From: Rhodospirillum sp.
Lineage (GTDB): Bacteria; Pseudomonadota; Alphaproteobacteria; Dongiales; Dongiaceae
DNA: 64,000 nucleotides
Reading direction: 5' to 3'
Assembly: GCA_013822765.1 (NCBI GenBank)
Contig: PNKY01000008.1
Location: 124,001-188,000 of the forward strand
The notes beneath the pieces are model-generated. The model was not told the DNA's origin, did not search any database, and saw only the letters and a program-made list of their open reading frames with translations. Below are positions 46,822 through 55,059 of this stretch, one piece after another; the first letter of the stretch is position 1; each line of letters starts with the position of its first letter. The position numbers and the translations under genes were made by a program.

Positions 46822-47994
46822 ATGCCAATCGAAGGCCGCGGCCGCGAAACTGCGGACGCACGGATCCGCTTGGGAATGGTTGGTGGCGGCGAAGGCGCCT
46901 TCATCGGCGCCGTCCATCGCCTTGCCGCACGCATGGACGACCACTACGTCCTCGTTGCAGGTGCCCTGTCGTCGACGCCGGAGAAGGCACAACGCTCCGG
47001 CAAGGCGCTGGGGCTGGCGCCGGACCGCGTCTACGACGACTTCGAGACCATGGCCAGGGTAGAGGCCAAGCGGCCGGACGGCATCGAGGCGGTGGCGATT
47101 GTCACGCCGAATGACACCCATGCTCCTGCTTCCAAGGCATTCCTGAAGGCCGGCATCCATGTGATCTGCGACAAGCCGCTGACGCTCAATCTCAAGGAGG
47201 CACTGTCGCTCCAGAAAGCAGTGAAGCAGAGCGGCAGGATCTTCGCCCTCACCCACAACTACACCGGCTACCCGATGGCGCGGCACGCGCGCGCGATGGT
47301 GAAGGCGGGCGACCTGGGCGAGATCCGCGTTGTGCAGGTGGAATACCCGCAGGACTGGCTGACCGAGAAGATCGAGGATACCGGCCACAAGCAGGCGGCC
47401 TGGCGCAACGATCCCAAGCGCGCCGGCGCCGGCGGCTGTCTCGGTGACATCGGCACGCATGCGCACAACATTGCGGCGTTCGTGACCGGACTGGAGCTGG
47501 ACTCGCTGAGCGCCGACCTCACCAGCTTCGTGAAGGGCCGCAAGCTCGACGACAATGTCCACGTCATGATGCGCTATAGGGGCGGCGCCAAAGGCATGCT
47601 GTGGGCGAGCCAGGTCGCGCCGGGCAACGAGAACAACCTCAAGCTCCGCGTCTATGGCACCAAGGGCGGGCTGGAATGGTGGCAGGAGCATCCCAACCAG
47701 CTGATCTGGTCGCCGCTCAACAAGCCGCCACAGATCCTGTCGCGTGGCACAGGGGCCGCGAATGCCGCCGCCGCGCGCGTCACGCGCGTGCCGCCCGGAC
47801 ATCCGGAAGGCTACCTGGAGGGATTCGCCAACATCTACACCGAAGTCGCCACCGCGATCCGCGCCGCGCGGTCGAAGAAGAAGCTCGACCCGGCGGTGAT
47901 GTTTCCGACGGTGGAGGATGGCGTGAGCGGCATCGCCTTCATCGAAGCGGCAGTGAAATCGTCCGCGAAGGATGGGAAGTGGGTGAAGGTGTAG
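46822..47994 (+). CDS. Gfo/Idh/MocA-family dehydrogenase
   Basis: A 390-residue NAD(P)-dependent oxidoreductase. The Rossmann loop GMVGGGEGAFIGAVHR (about 18-33), the CDKPLTLN variant of the EKP motif (about 115-122) and the GGCLGDIGTHAHNIA active-site block (about 203-217) are clear. It follows the isomerase by 21 bases. In inositol and related pathways such pairs oxidise and then isomerise a sugar or cyclitol, so this pair may handle the transported substrate before it enters xylA/xylB or the Dha kinase. This is inference. Confidence 0.9.
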   Translation: MPIEGRGRETADARIRLGMVGGGEGAFIGAVHRLAARMDDHYVLVAGALSSTPEKAQRSGKALGLAPDRVYDDFETMARVEAKRPDGIEAVAIVTPNDTHAPASKAFLKAGIHVICDKPLTLNLKEALSLQKAVKQSGRIFALTHNYTGYPMARHARAMVKAGDLGEIRVVQVEYPQDWLTEKIEDTGHKQAAWRNDPKRAGAGGCLGDIGTHAHNIAAFVTGLELDSLSADLTSFVKGRKLDDNVHVMMRYRGGAKGMLWASQVAPGNENNLKLRVYGTKGGLEWWQEHPNQLIWSPLNKPPQILSRGTGAANAAAARVTRVPPGHPEGYLEGFANIYTEVATAIRAARSKKKLDPAVMFPTVEDGVSGIAFIEAAVKSSAKDGKWVKV

Positions 47995-47995
47995 G

Positions 47996-48772
47996 CTAGC
48001 CCTCGCCTTTCCCTGCCTCGTACGGTACCGCCCGCTCTGCCGCCTCCCACGTAGCGCGCAGGGTGGGCTTCTGCTGCTCTTCGTACAGATGCCCCACCAG
48101 GCCGGCGCAGCGCGCGATCAGGCCGAAGCCGCGGGCGATCTCGGCCGGGACGCCGCAATCGCCGAGCACGGCCGCGATCGCACCGGTGGCGTTGATGGTG
48201 ATGTGGCGGCCGTAGGTGGCGTCGATCGCGTTGCTGAGCGCGGCGATCGCGGCCACATGCTTGCTCGCGACATTGCGTTCGTGGGCCAGTTCCAGCAAGC
48301 GCTGGGCACGCGGGTCGTCCGGCTTGTGGGTCGGGTGGCCGAATCCTGGCAGCGCCGTGCGCGCGGCGCGGTGCTCGACCGCGATGCGGGTTGCCTCGGC
48401 TGCACCGTCCTCCGCATTCACGACCCGCTGCAGCAGCGCGGCGCAGCCTTCCATGCTGCCGACGAAACGGCTGCCGACGCCCAGCAAGCCGGCGGCGACG
48501 GCGCCCTGCAGCGCTTCGGGCGCGCTGGAATAGGTCAGGCGCGCGGCCAGCACGCTCGGCGTCAGGCCGTGCTCCATCAGCGCGACCAGGCAGGCATCGA
48601 TCAGCGCCGACTGATCGGATGTCGGCATGCGGCCGAGGATCTGGAAATAGATCACCTCGGTGAAGCTGCGCTGGCCGATCAGGTCCTTACACAGGCTGAC
48701 GCCGCGGATGAACACGTCTTCGGCGCCGTGGCTGGCGATGCTGGTGGTCGGCGCGTCGGGCTCAGAGCTCAT
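47996..48772 (-). CDS. Citrate synthase-family protein, citryl-CoA-lyase-like
   Basis: A 258-residue short member of the citrate synthase superfamily, much shorter than the usual 420-430-residue enzyme. It keeps PGFGHPTHKPDDPR (142-154, with the equivalent of the oxaloacetate-binding His of GHRVYKxxDPR) and a GLVGHLYEEQ segment near the C-terminus. The region that carries the first catalytic His in citrate synthase reads GVGSRFVGSMEGCA, with no obvious His. Such proteins are often annotated as citryl-CoA lyase. The ATG overlaps the acyl-CoA ligase stop, so the two probably act together on an acyl-CoA. Confidence 0.78.
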   Translation of the reverse strand: MSSEPDAPTTSIASHGAEDVFIRGVSLCKDLIGQRSFTEVIYFQILGRMPTSDQSALIDACLVALMEHGLTPSVLAARLTYSSAPEALQGAVAAGLLGVGSRFVGSMEGCAALLQRVVNAEDGAAEATRIAVEHRAARTALPGFGHPTHKPDDPRAQRLLELAHERNVASKHVAAIAALSNAIDATYGRHITINATGAIAAVLGDCGVPAEIARGFGLIARCAGLVGHLYEEQQKPTLRATWEAAERAVPYEAGKGEG

Positions 48773-50307
48773 GGTTCCCTCAATCTTTGTTCCAGCTCGT
48801 GGCGCTGGATCTTGCCCGACGCACTGCGCGGGAAGGCGTCGAACGGGATAAAATGGATTTCCTTGGGCTGCTTGAAGCCGGCCAGCTGCTCGCGGCAGCG
48901 GCCGCGCAGCTCTTCCTCCGTCAGCGCCTCGTCGTGGCGCGCGACGAAGGCGACTGGCACCTCGCCCCACTTGGAATCGCGCCTGCGAACCACCGCGGCA
49001 TCGGCGACGCGCTTGTCCTGCAGCAGCACGCGCTCGATCTCGGCGGGGTAGATGCTCTCGCCGCCCGACTTGATCAGGTACTTCACGCGGTCGACGAAAT
49101 CGAGCGTGCCGTCCGGATTGCGCACGAACACGTCGCCCATGTGGAACCAGCCGCCGCGGAAGTCCTCGGCGTTGGTCTCCGGTGCGCGCCAGTAGCCGCT
49201 GAACAGCGTCGGCCCGCGCATACAGAGCTCACCCGGCCTGCCGTCGGGCAGTTCGCGGTCCTCGGCATCGACCAGGCGCACTTCGCAGAAGGGACTCTGC
49301 TGCTTCGACAGCCTGGTCGGCGAAACACCGACAGGAATGAGATTCGACGAGCAAGGCGGGCAGCCGGTCTCGGTCGCGCCGAAAGTATTAGCGTAGGGTG
49401 CGTTCAGCAGCGTCGTCACTTCGGCAATCTCTGCCGGCGGCACCAGGTCCGCCATCACACCGCACACCTTGACGCCTTTGACCGTGACGGCGGACTGCTT
49501 CAGCGCGGCGGCGAAGCGTCCGACCATGCCGGGCATCAGCAGCAGCCAGCCGATGCGCTCGGTGGCGACGATCTCGATCAACCGCGCGACGTCGAAGCCG
49601 TCGACCACGAACACCGTCCCGCCGCTCATCAAGGTGCCGAGCGAGAACTCCGCCGCGCCCATGTGATAGAGCGGCGACCACGCGACGAAGGCGTCCTCGG
49701 CGGCGATGCCGAATTCGGCGCGCAGCACCATGTTGCGCGCGATCTCGGCGCGATGGCTGATGACCGCGCCCTTGGGCAGGCCGGTGGTGCCGCTGGTATA
49801 GAGGATGAGCAGCGGCGATTCCGGATCGAGCGCCACAGACGGACTGATCACCCCTGGCGCGCTGACCACGGCATCGTAGTCGGCGCCGTACGTCAGCACC
49901 GTCGGTAGGGCCGCTACCGCAGCGAGGCGATCGGCATGGCGCGGCGACACCAGGATGGCCCTCGGCTCGACCATGGCGAGGCAGTGCGCGAGTTCGGGCG
50001 CCGCAAGGCGCCAGTTCTGACACGCGACAATGGCGCCGATCGAAGCAGCGGCCAGAAAGAGCTCGAGATATTCGAGACGGTTTTCCGACAGGATCGCGAC
50101 CCGGTCGCCCTGCCCCACGCCGTGGCGCCGCAGCCACCCCGCAAGCGCTGCCACGCGCCGTCCAACCTCGCGATAGCTCAAGCGGCGATCACCCTCCACC
50201 AAGGCCGGACGATCGGGATAGATGCGCGCATGCATGAGGAACAGGCTCGCCACGCTGCTGGCTGCAGCCTGCTGCACCAATCCGTCGGTTTCAGTGGCCT
50301 CGACCAT
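48769..50307 (-). CDS. AMP-forming acyl-CoA synthetase/ligase
   Basis: A 512-residue class I adenylate-forming enzyme. The phosphate-binding loop is ILYTSGTTGLPKGAVISH (about 168-185), the adenine motif is NTFGATETG, the hinge region is DFVDRVKYLIKSGGESIYPAEIE (about 404-426) and the C-terminal catalytic lysine is in SASGKIQR near 501. It activates a carboxylic acid to its CoA thioester; the acid is unknown. It is first in a two-gene operon with the citryl-CoA-lyase-like gene. Confidence 0.92.
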   Translation of the reverse strand: MVEATETDGLVQQAAASSVASLFLMHARIYPDRPALVEGDRRLSYREVGRRVAALAGWLRRHGVGQGDRVAILSENRLEYLELFLAAASIGAIVACQNWRLAAPELAHCLAMVEPRAILVSPRHADRLAAVAALPTVLTYGADYDAVVSAPGVISPSVALDPESPLLILYTSGTTGLPKGAVISHRAEIARNMVLRAEFGIAAEDAFVAWSPLYHMGAAEFSLGTLMSGGTVFVVDGFDVARLIEIVATERIGWLLLMPGMVGRFAAALKQSAVTVKGVKVCGVMADLVPPAEIAEVTTLLNAPYANTFGATETGCPPCSSNLIPVGVSPTRLSKQQSPFCEVRLVDAEDRELPDGRPGELCMRGPTLFSGYWRAPETNAEDFRGGWFHMGDVFVRNPDGTLDFVDRVKYLIKSGGESIYPAEIERVLLQDKRVADAAVVRRRDSKWGEVPVAFVARHDEALTEEELRGRCREQLAGFKQPKEIHFIPFDAFPRSASGKIQRHELEQRLREP

Positions 50308-50432
50308 TGGGCGATTCTGCCGGATTTGACCGTCGCCTGCATACTATCCGGGCGGCCCGAACCGGTGTAGATTTATTGCAACGGCGCCAGTCACAGTAGC
50401 GCCGAGGAAAATGCCAGCTTGGGAGGGTATTC

Positions 50433-51104
50433 ATGAAGCTCTATATGCATCCGGTGTCGATGACGAGCCGTCCGGTGCGCCTGTTCATCGCGGAGAACAA
50501 CATCGCGGTCGAGGAGCAGGTCGTCGACCTGTTCACCGGCGAGCACTACAAGGACGCGTACCTCGCCATCAATCCCAACCACATGGTTCCGGTACTGGAA
50601 GATGGCGACTTCCGCCTGACGGAAAGCTCGGCGATCCTCAAGTATCTCGCGGACAAGATCAATTCGCCGACCTACCCCAAGGACCTGAAGCAGCGCGCCA
50701 AGGTCAACGAGGTGATGGACTGGATCAACAGCAACTTCTACCGCGACTGGGCCTACGGCTTCATCTACCCGCAGGTCTTCCCGCACCATAAGCGCAAGAC
50801 CGACGAGATCCACGGCGCAACCATCGAATGGGGCAAGGAGCGCGCACAAGGCTGGCTCAGCCTGCTCAACGATCATTGGATCGGGAACAAGCAGTATCTC
50901 GCGGGCGACCAGATCTCGATCGCGGACTATTTCGGCGCCGGCCTCGTCACGCTGGGCGAAGTGATCCGCTGCGACTTCACCAAGTATCCGAACGTCACGC
51001 GCTGGCTGGGCAACGTGAAAAAGCTGAAGAGCTGGCCGAAGGTGAACGAGGTGTTCTACGGCCTGTGCGATTCGGTCAAGGAGCAGAAGTTCAACGCCAT
51101 CTAG
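50433..51104 (+). CDS. Glutathione S-transferase family protein
   Basis: A 223-residue GST. The N-terminal thioredoxin-fold domain (1-80) starts MKLYMHPVSMTSRPVRLFI, where Ser9 or a nearby Ser/Thr is the likely thiolate-stabilising residue, and has the NPNHMVPVLEDGDFRLTESSAI glutathione-binding segment. The helical C-terminal domain is about 90-215. It is closest in look to theta-type bacterial enzymes. GGGAGG precedes the ATG. A VOC-family gene follows 32 bases later, possibly as one detoxification operon. Confidence 0.9.
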   Translation: MKLYMHPVSMTSRPVRLFIAENNIAVEEQVVDLFTGEHYKDAYLAINPNHMVPVLEDGDFRLTESSAILKYLADKINSPTYPKDLKQRAKVNEVMDWINSNFYRDWAYGFIYPQVFPHHKRKTDEIHGATIEWGKERAQGWLSLLNDHWIGNKQYLAGDQISIADYFGAGLVTLGEVIRCDFTKYPNVTRWLGNVKKLKSWPKVNEVFYGLCDSVKEQKFNAI

Positions 51105-51136
51105 GCGCTTTCGCGCGAGTTGAGATGGAGCGGAGC

Positions 51137-51631
51137 ATGATCAAGGGTCTGCATCACAACGCCTATCGCTGTCGGGATTCCGAGGAGACGCGGCGTTTCT
51201 ACGAGGACTTCCTCGGCCTGCCGCTGTGCAATGTCCTGGAGATCAAGGAGACCAAGAGCGGCCGCAAGACCGGCACCCTCCACACCTTTTACCAGATGGA
51301 CGACGGCTCGTGCCTCGCCTTCTTCGAGGCGCCCGACATGCCGTTCGAGTTCAAGAAGCAGCATGATTTCGACCTGCACATCGCGCTTGAGGTGCCGCGC
51401 AACGTGCTCGAGACCATGATGGCAAAGGGCAAGGCGGCAGGGATCGAGACCCGCGGCGTCTCCGATCACCAGTTCATCGATTCGATCTATTTCCGCGATC
51501 CCAACGGCTACGTCATCGAACTGACGGCCAAGCGCCCCGACCATGACGAAGCGATGGATCCGGTGAAGAACGATGCCCGCGGCAAGCTCGATGCCTGGCA
51601 GGTCAGCAAGCGGCAGGCGAAGGTGAGCTAG
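51137..51631 (+). CDS. VOC-superfamily (glyoxalase/dioxygenase fold) protein
   Basis: A 164-residue vicinal-oxygen-chelate protein with two beta-alpha-beta-beta-beta modules (about 1-60 and 75-140). Candidate metal ligands are His5 or His6 (GLHHNAYR), the His in DLHIALEV and the Glu in GYVIELTAK. The ATG at 51137 has GGAG directly upstream; an ATG four codons earlier is an alternative. It follows the GST gene. The substrate is not evident. Its stop overlaps the XRE-cupin stop by four bases. Confidence 0.85.
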   Translation: MIKGLHHNAYRCRDSEETRRFYEDFLGLPLCNVLEIKETKSGRKTGTLHTFYQMDDGSCLAFFEAPDMPFEFKKQHDFDLHIALEVPRNVLETMMAKGKAAGIETRGVSDHQFIDSIYFRDPNGYVIELTAKRPDHDEAMDPVKNDARGKLDAWQVSKRQAKVS

Positions 51632-52212
51632 CGGTTCCGGCGCAGCACCGCGACCAGGTAGCGGCACGGCGCGACGCCCGGATTCTCGAACCGGCAATCG
51701 GCAGGCGGGCCGAGGCGCAGGCAATCGCCGGCGCGCAGCTGATGCGCCTGCGTTCCTTGCGTGAAGGTCAGCCGTCCGGCGACCACCACGATTTGCTGGT
51801 CTTCGATGAAGGTGAAGGCGGAGGCGGGGTAATCCACCCGTGCCTTGGGCGGCAGGTCGCCCCAGACCAGCTCCAGGGGCGATGAGGAGTCCGGCGGCGT
51901 CAGCGCCCTGCGTTCGAAGCCGGTATCGGGATCGCGCCAGCGCTCCTGCTCACCTTCCCGGTTGAGCAATCGCGCCGCACCCTGCTCCGCCCGCGCCAGC
52001 AGCTGCGACAGGGTCAGCCCGAACGCGGCCGACAGTCGCCCGAGCACCGCGGCGGTCGGGCTGCTTTCCCCACGCTCGACTTTGCTGATCATCGCGCGCG
52101 AGACGCCGGAGCGCTCCGCCAGCTGCTCCAGGTTCCAGTTGCGGCTGGTGCGCTCCGCCAGCAGACGGGCGGCGATTTGGCCGTCCAGCTCGTCTGACGC
52201 TATACTAGACAT
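51628..52212 (-). CDS. XRE-family regulator with C-terminal cupin domain
   Basis: A 194-residue regulator of the PuuR/MmsR-like XRE-cupin type. The N-terminal helix-turn-helix (about 13-68) contains LEQLAERSGVSRAMISKVERGESSPT, and the C-terminal cupin (about 115-190) contains FTFIEDQQIVVVAGRLTFTQG and a short PPADCRFENPG strand. The ligand is unknown. It diverges from the GNAT gene with 49 bases between starts; an inverted repeat lies in that gap. Confidence 0.9.
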   Translation of the reverse strand: MSSIASDELDGQIAARLLAERTSRNWNLEQLAERSGVSRAMISKVERGESSPTAAVLGRLSAAFGLTLSQLLARAEQGAARLLNREGEQERWRDPDTGFERRALTPPDSSSPLELVWGDLPPKARVDYPASAFTFIEDQQIVVVAGRLTFTQGTQAHQLRAGDCLRLGPPADCRFENPGVAPCRYLVAVLRRNR

Positions 52213-52213
52213 A

Positions 52214-52231
52214 ATTCCTTTATAGTGGAAT
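52214..52231. promoter_or_regulatory. Inverted repeat ATTCC-N8-GGAAT between XRE-cupin and GNAT genes
   Basis: ATTCC (52214-52218) and GGAAT (52227-52231) flank TTTATAGT, two bases from the XRE-cupin start codon. It is the only palindrome in the 49-base divergent gap and is a plausible site for autoregulation and control of the acetyltransferase gene. Confidence 0.45.
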
Positions 52232-52261
52232 CATGCCGTCTCGGCAAGAGCGGAGGCACCG

Positions 52262-52771
52262 ATGGCGACTGTCATCCGGGACGCGCGCGCGCTCGATCTG
52301 GCGGCGATGCTGGCGATCTACAACGACGCCGTGCTCACCACCACCGCGGTCTACGACTACCAGCCGCGATCGAGCGAGCAGCAGGCGGCGTGGTTCAAGA
52401 GCAAGCAGGAGCACGGCCTGCCTGTGCTGGTGGCGGAGGATGGCGGCGCAATTGTCGGCTTTGCCAGCTATGGCCCGTTCCGCCCCTGGCCGGCCTATCT
52501 TCACACGGTCGAGAACTCGCTCTATGTGGCGCCGGAGCAGCGTGGCCGCGGTATCGGGACGGCGCTGCTGCCCGCGCTCATCCAGCGCGCGGCCGAGCGC
52601 GGGCTGCACACGATGATTGCTGGAATCGATGCGACTAACGAGGCAAGCCTGCGCCTGCACGCGAAGTTCGGCTTCGAGCGCTTGGCGCAGTTCCGCGAAG
52701 TCGGATGGAAGTTCGAGCGCTGGCTCGACCTCGCCTTCCTGCAGCTGATGCTCGGAAGGCGCGCCGCCTAG
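52262..52771 (+). CDS. GNAT N-acetyltransferase, phosphinothricin-acetyltransferase-like
   Basis: A 169-residue GNAT enzyme of the PAT/YncA branch. The N-terminal IRDARALDLAAMLAIYNDAV, the central FASYGPFRPWPAYLHTVENSLYV and the acetyl-CoA loop APEQRGRGIGTALL (about 91-104) are characteristic. YncA-like members acetylate methionine sulfone or sulfoximine and sometimes phosphinothricin. It may be controlled by the divergent XRE-cupin regulator. Its stop overlaps the next minus-strand gene by four bases. Confidence 0.92.
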   Translation: MATVIRDARALDLAAMLAIYNDAVLTTTAVYDYQPRSSEQQAAWFKSKQEHGLPVLVAEDGGAIVGFASYGPFRPWPAYLHTVENSLYVAPEQRGRGIGTALLPALIQRAAERGLHTMIAGIDATNEASLRLHAKFGFERLAQFREVGWKFERWLDLAFLQLMLGRRAA

Positions 52772-52989
52772 GCGCGGCGGCGGCCCATGAACACCAGGAA
52801 GCCGCCGGCCAGAACGGCAATGATGCCGGCAATGTCTGGGATGGCGATGGTGTGTTCCTTCTCCGCGGTCGCCTCCAGCGGGCCGACGTCCAGGACCTTC
52901 TCCTCAGTCGTATAGGTGAAGCGCGGCACGACGAGGCCCGCGATGCCGAGGACGATCAGCACGATACCGAGGATCGCAAGAGGTTTCAT
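52768..52989 (-). CDS. Small two-helix membrane protein
   Basis: A 73-residue protein with one membrane helix at each end (about 4-22 and 47-67), separated by a polar segment TYTTEEKVLDVGPLEATAEKEH, and a basic tail MGRRRA. The ATG at 52989 is preceded by GGTGGGGA. The polar part probably faces the periplasm. Similar short proteins occur in many proteobacteria (DUF3185-like) without known function. Confidence 0.7.
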   Translation of the reverse strand: MKPLAILGIVLIVLGIAGLVVPRFTYTTEEKVLDVGPLEATAEKEHTIAIPDIAGIIAVLAGGFLVFMGRRRA

Positions 52990-53075
52990 TTCCCCACCGG
53001 AAAGTTGCTTGAGATATGCGAGCAACACCCTCCAGCGGCAAAGGTTCCACCGGGGGATGACTCAACCGGGAAGGA

Positions 53076-54044
53076 TCAGGTCTGCGCGCGCTGGCGACCG
53101 TAGATCAGCAGCATCGTGATGATGACAGCGCCGTAGATCAGCTGGCGGAAGGCTTCCTCTATCTGCACCACCGACAGGATCGATTGCAGCAGCGTGATGA
53201 GGATGATCCCGGCGACGGTGCCGAGATAGGTGCCGCGGCCACCGAGAATGGACGTTCCGCCCAGCACCACCGCGGCGATCGAGGGCAGCAAATAGGGATC
53301 GCCCATGCCCTGGTAGGCCTTGGTCGAATAGCCGGCGAGCAGCGCGCCGGCGAAGGCGGAGAGCGCGCCGGAGATGGCGAAAGCCGCGAGCACCACGCGC
53401 TGGGTGCGGATGCCGGAGAGATAGGCCGCGATCTCGCGGTTGCCGATGGCGTACACGGCGCGGCCGAACACCGTGCGCCGCAACAGGAACACCGTTACGC
53501 CACCGACGGCGACCCATACCCAGACCGGGTTCGGAATGCCGAAGATCAGGCGGCCGGTGGCGAGCTCGTTCATCGCCTCCGTCGCCATGTCCTGCGGCGC
53601 GAAACCGCCGGTGCGCACGGTCATCAGTCCAAGCGCCACGGAGTTGATGGCAAGGGTGAATATCATGGACGGCACGCGCAGATACGCAACGCCGATGCCG
53701 TTGATGAGGCCGAACGCCAGGCCGCACAGGATGCCGATTGGAATGGCGAAGGTAGCACCCCACGGTCCCCAGCCTGCCGCCGCCGTCGACATCATGCCAC
53801 CGACCGTGATGATCCACGGCACTGAGAGGTCGATCTGGCCCAGCAGGATCACGATCATCATGCCGGTGGAGACCAGGGCCAGGAAAGATCCGACCTGGAG
53901 CTGCTGCAGCAGATACTCCGGCGACAGGAAGTTCTCGTTGACGATGCTGCCGATCAGCAGCAGCGCGACGATGCATCCGAACGCGGTCAGGACCGCCGGA
54001 TCGAACCGGCGCAGGACGGGATTGGTGGCGCCGAGATTGGTCAT
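53076..54044 (-). CDS. CUT2 sugar ABC transporter permease (second)
   Basis: A 322-residue RbsC-like permease with about eight to ten helices. The family block GAVIAGYS-like (GALLAGYSTKAYQGMGDPYLLPSIAAVVLGGTSILGGRG) is at about 230-268. It lies four bases downstream of the first permease gene. Two different permeases with one double ATPase resemble the E. coli galactofuranose system YtfQRT-YjfF. Confidence 0.92.
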   Translation of the reverse strand: MTNLGATNPVLRRFDPAVLTAFGCIVALLLIGSIVNENFLSPEYLLQQLQVGSFLALVSTGMMIVILLGQIDLSVPWIITVGGMMSTAAAGWGPWGATFAIPIGILCGLAFGLINGIGVAYLRVPSMIFTLAINSVALGLMTVRTGGFAPQDMATEAMNELATGRLIFGIPNPVWVWVAVGGVTVFLLRRTVFGRAVYAIGNREIAAYLSGIRTQRVVLAAFAISGALSAFAGALLAGYSTKAYQGMGDPYLLPSIAAVVLGGTSILGGRGTYLGTVAGIILITLLQSILSVVQIEEAFRQLIYGAVIITMLLIYGRQRAQT

Positions 54045-54048
54045 GGCC

Positions 54049-55059
54049 TTACCCGAACAGATCGAGCCGGTTGCGGATGCGGATCAGGCGGAACGAGCCG
54101 AGGCAGACCGAGACCAGCAGGACAACGCCGAGGAACAACGGCTGCCACAGCGCATCGAGATCGAACACGAACAGCAGGTCACCGATGGTGCGGTAGATGA
54201 GCGCACCGAAGATCGCGCCGATGGCACTGCCGCGCCCGCCGAACAACGACACGCCGCCGAGGACGACGGCGGCGATGGAGTTGAGCGTGTACGTGTTGGC
54301 GTTGGCCGACGACGCCTCGCCGGTGTAGGTCACGAAGGTGATGAAAAGCCCGCCGATCGCCGCCAGCAAGCCCGCCAATGTATACGCCGCGAACTTCGCG
54401 CGCTGGATATGGAGGCCGGACATGTAGGCGGCCGGCTCCGCGGAGCCCACGGCATAGACAACGCGGCCCAGCATCGATTTGCGAAACGGAATCCAGATCA
54501 CCAGCACGACCACGAGCAGCGCGACGGCGCTGGCCGGGATGCCGCCGGGCAACTGTCCGGTCAGGAAGTCCGCCAGGCCTTCATGAACCGCGCCGCCGGG
54601 GAATGGACGGAGCAGCAAGGCGATGCCGAAAAAAGCCGCGCCGGTTGCGATGGTGGTCACGATCGGCTGCAGGCGGCCATATATGACGATCAAGCCGTTG
54701 AGCGCACCGCAAGCGAGGCCGGTCAGCAGCACGCCGAAGACGCCGAGCGTCGCCTCCAGCGCCGTGCCAACGACGATGTAAGAAGCGACGCAATTGCACA
54801 GGATGAAGATCATGCCGATCGACAGGTCGATGCCGGAGGTCAAGACCACAAAGGTCTGCGCGATCGCGATCAGCGCCAGCAGCACGCCCTTGTTCGCGGC
54901 GGTGGTGACCACGTTGGCGTTGAAGCCGGCGGGGTGGTTGCCGGTGTAGATCACGAACATGATGACGAAGACCGCGAACGCCAGCAGCGTGCCGCGCTGC
55001 TCGCCGAACCAGTAGCGCCAATCACTCGAATGCTGGGCGGAGAGTGCGTGATCGCTCAT
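54049..55059 (-). CDS. CUT2 sugar ABC transporter permease (first)
   Basis: A 336-residue RbsC-like permease. Landmarks are LTSGIDLSIGMIFILCNCVAS (about 73-93) and the NTYTLNSIAAVVLGGVSLFGGRG block (about 252-274). It overlaps the ATPase stop by four bases. It is expected to form the membrane channel with the gene at 53076-54044. Confidence 0.92.
   Translation of the reverse strand: MSDHALSAQHSSDWRYWFGEQRGTLLAFAVFVIMFVIYTGNHPAGFNANVVTTAANKGVLLALIAIAQTFVVLTSGIDLSIGMIFILCNCVASYIVVGTALEATLGVFGVLLTGLACGALNGLIVIYGRLQPIVTTIATGAAFFGIALLLRPFPGGAVHEGLADFLTGQLPGGIPASAVALLVVVLVIWIPFRKSMLGRVVYAVGSAEPAAYMSGLHIQRAKFAAYTLAGLLAAIGGLFITFVTYTGEASSANANTYTLNSIAAVVLGGVSLFGGRGSAIGAIFGALIYRTIGDLLFVFDLDALWQPLFLGVVLLVSVCLGSFRLIRIRNRLDLFG

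Noticed and set aside
45679..47802. A 707-codon open frame on the minus strand across the isomerase and Gfo/Idh genes.
   Set aside because: It spans two well-supported plus-strand genes and has no recognisable domain or ribosome binding site.
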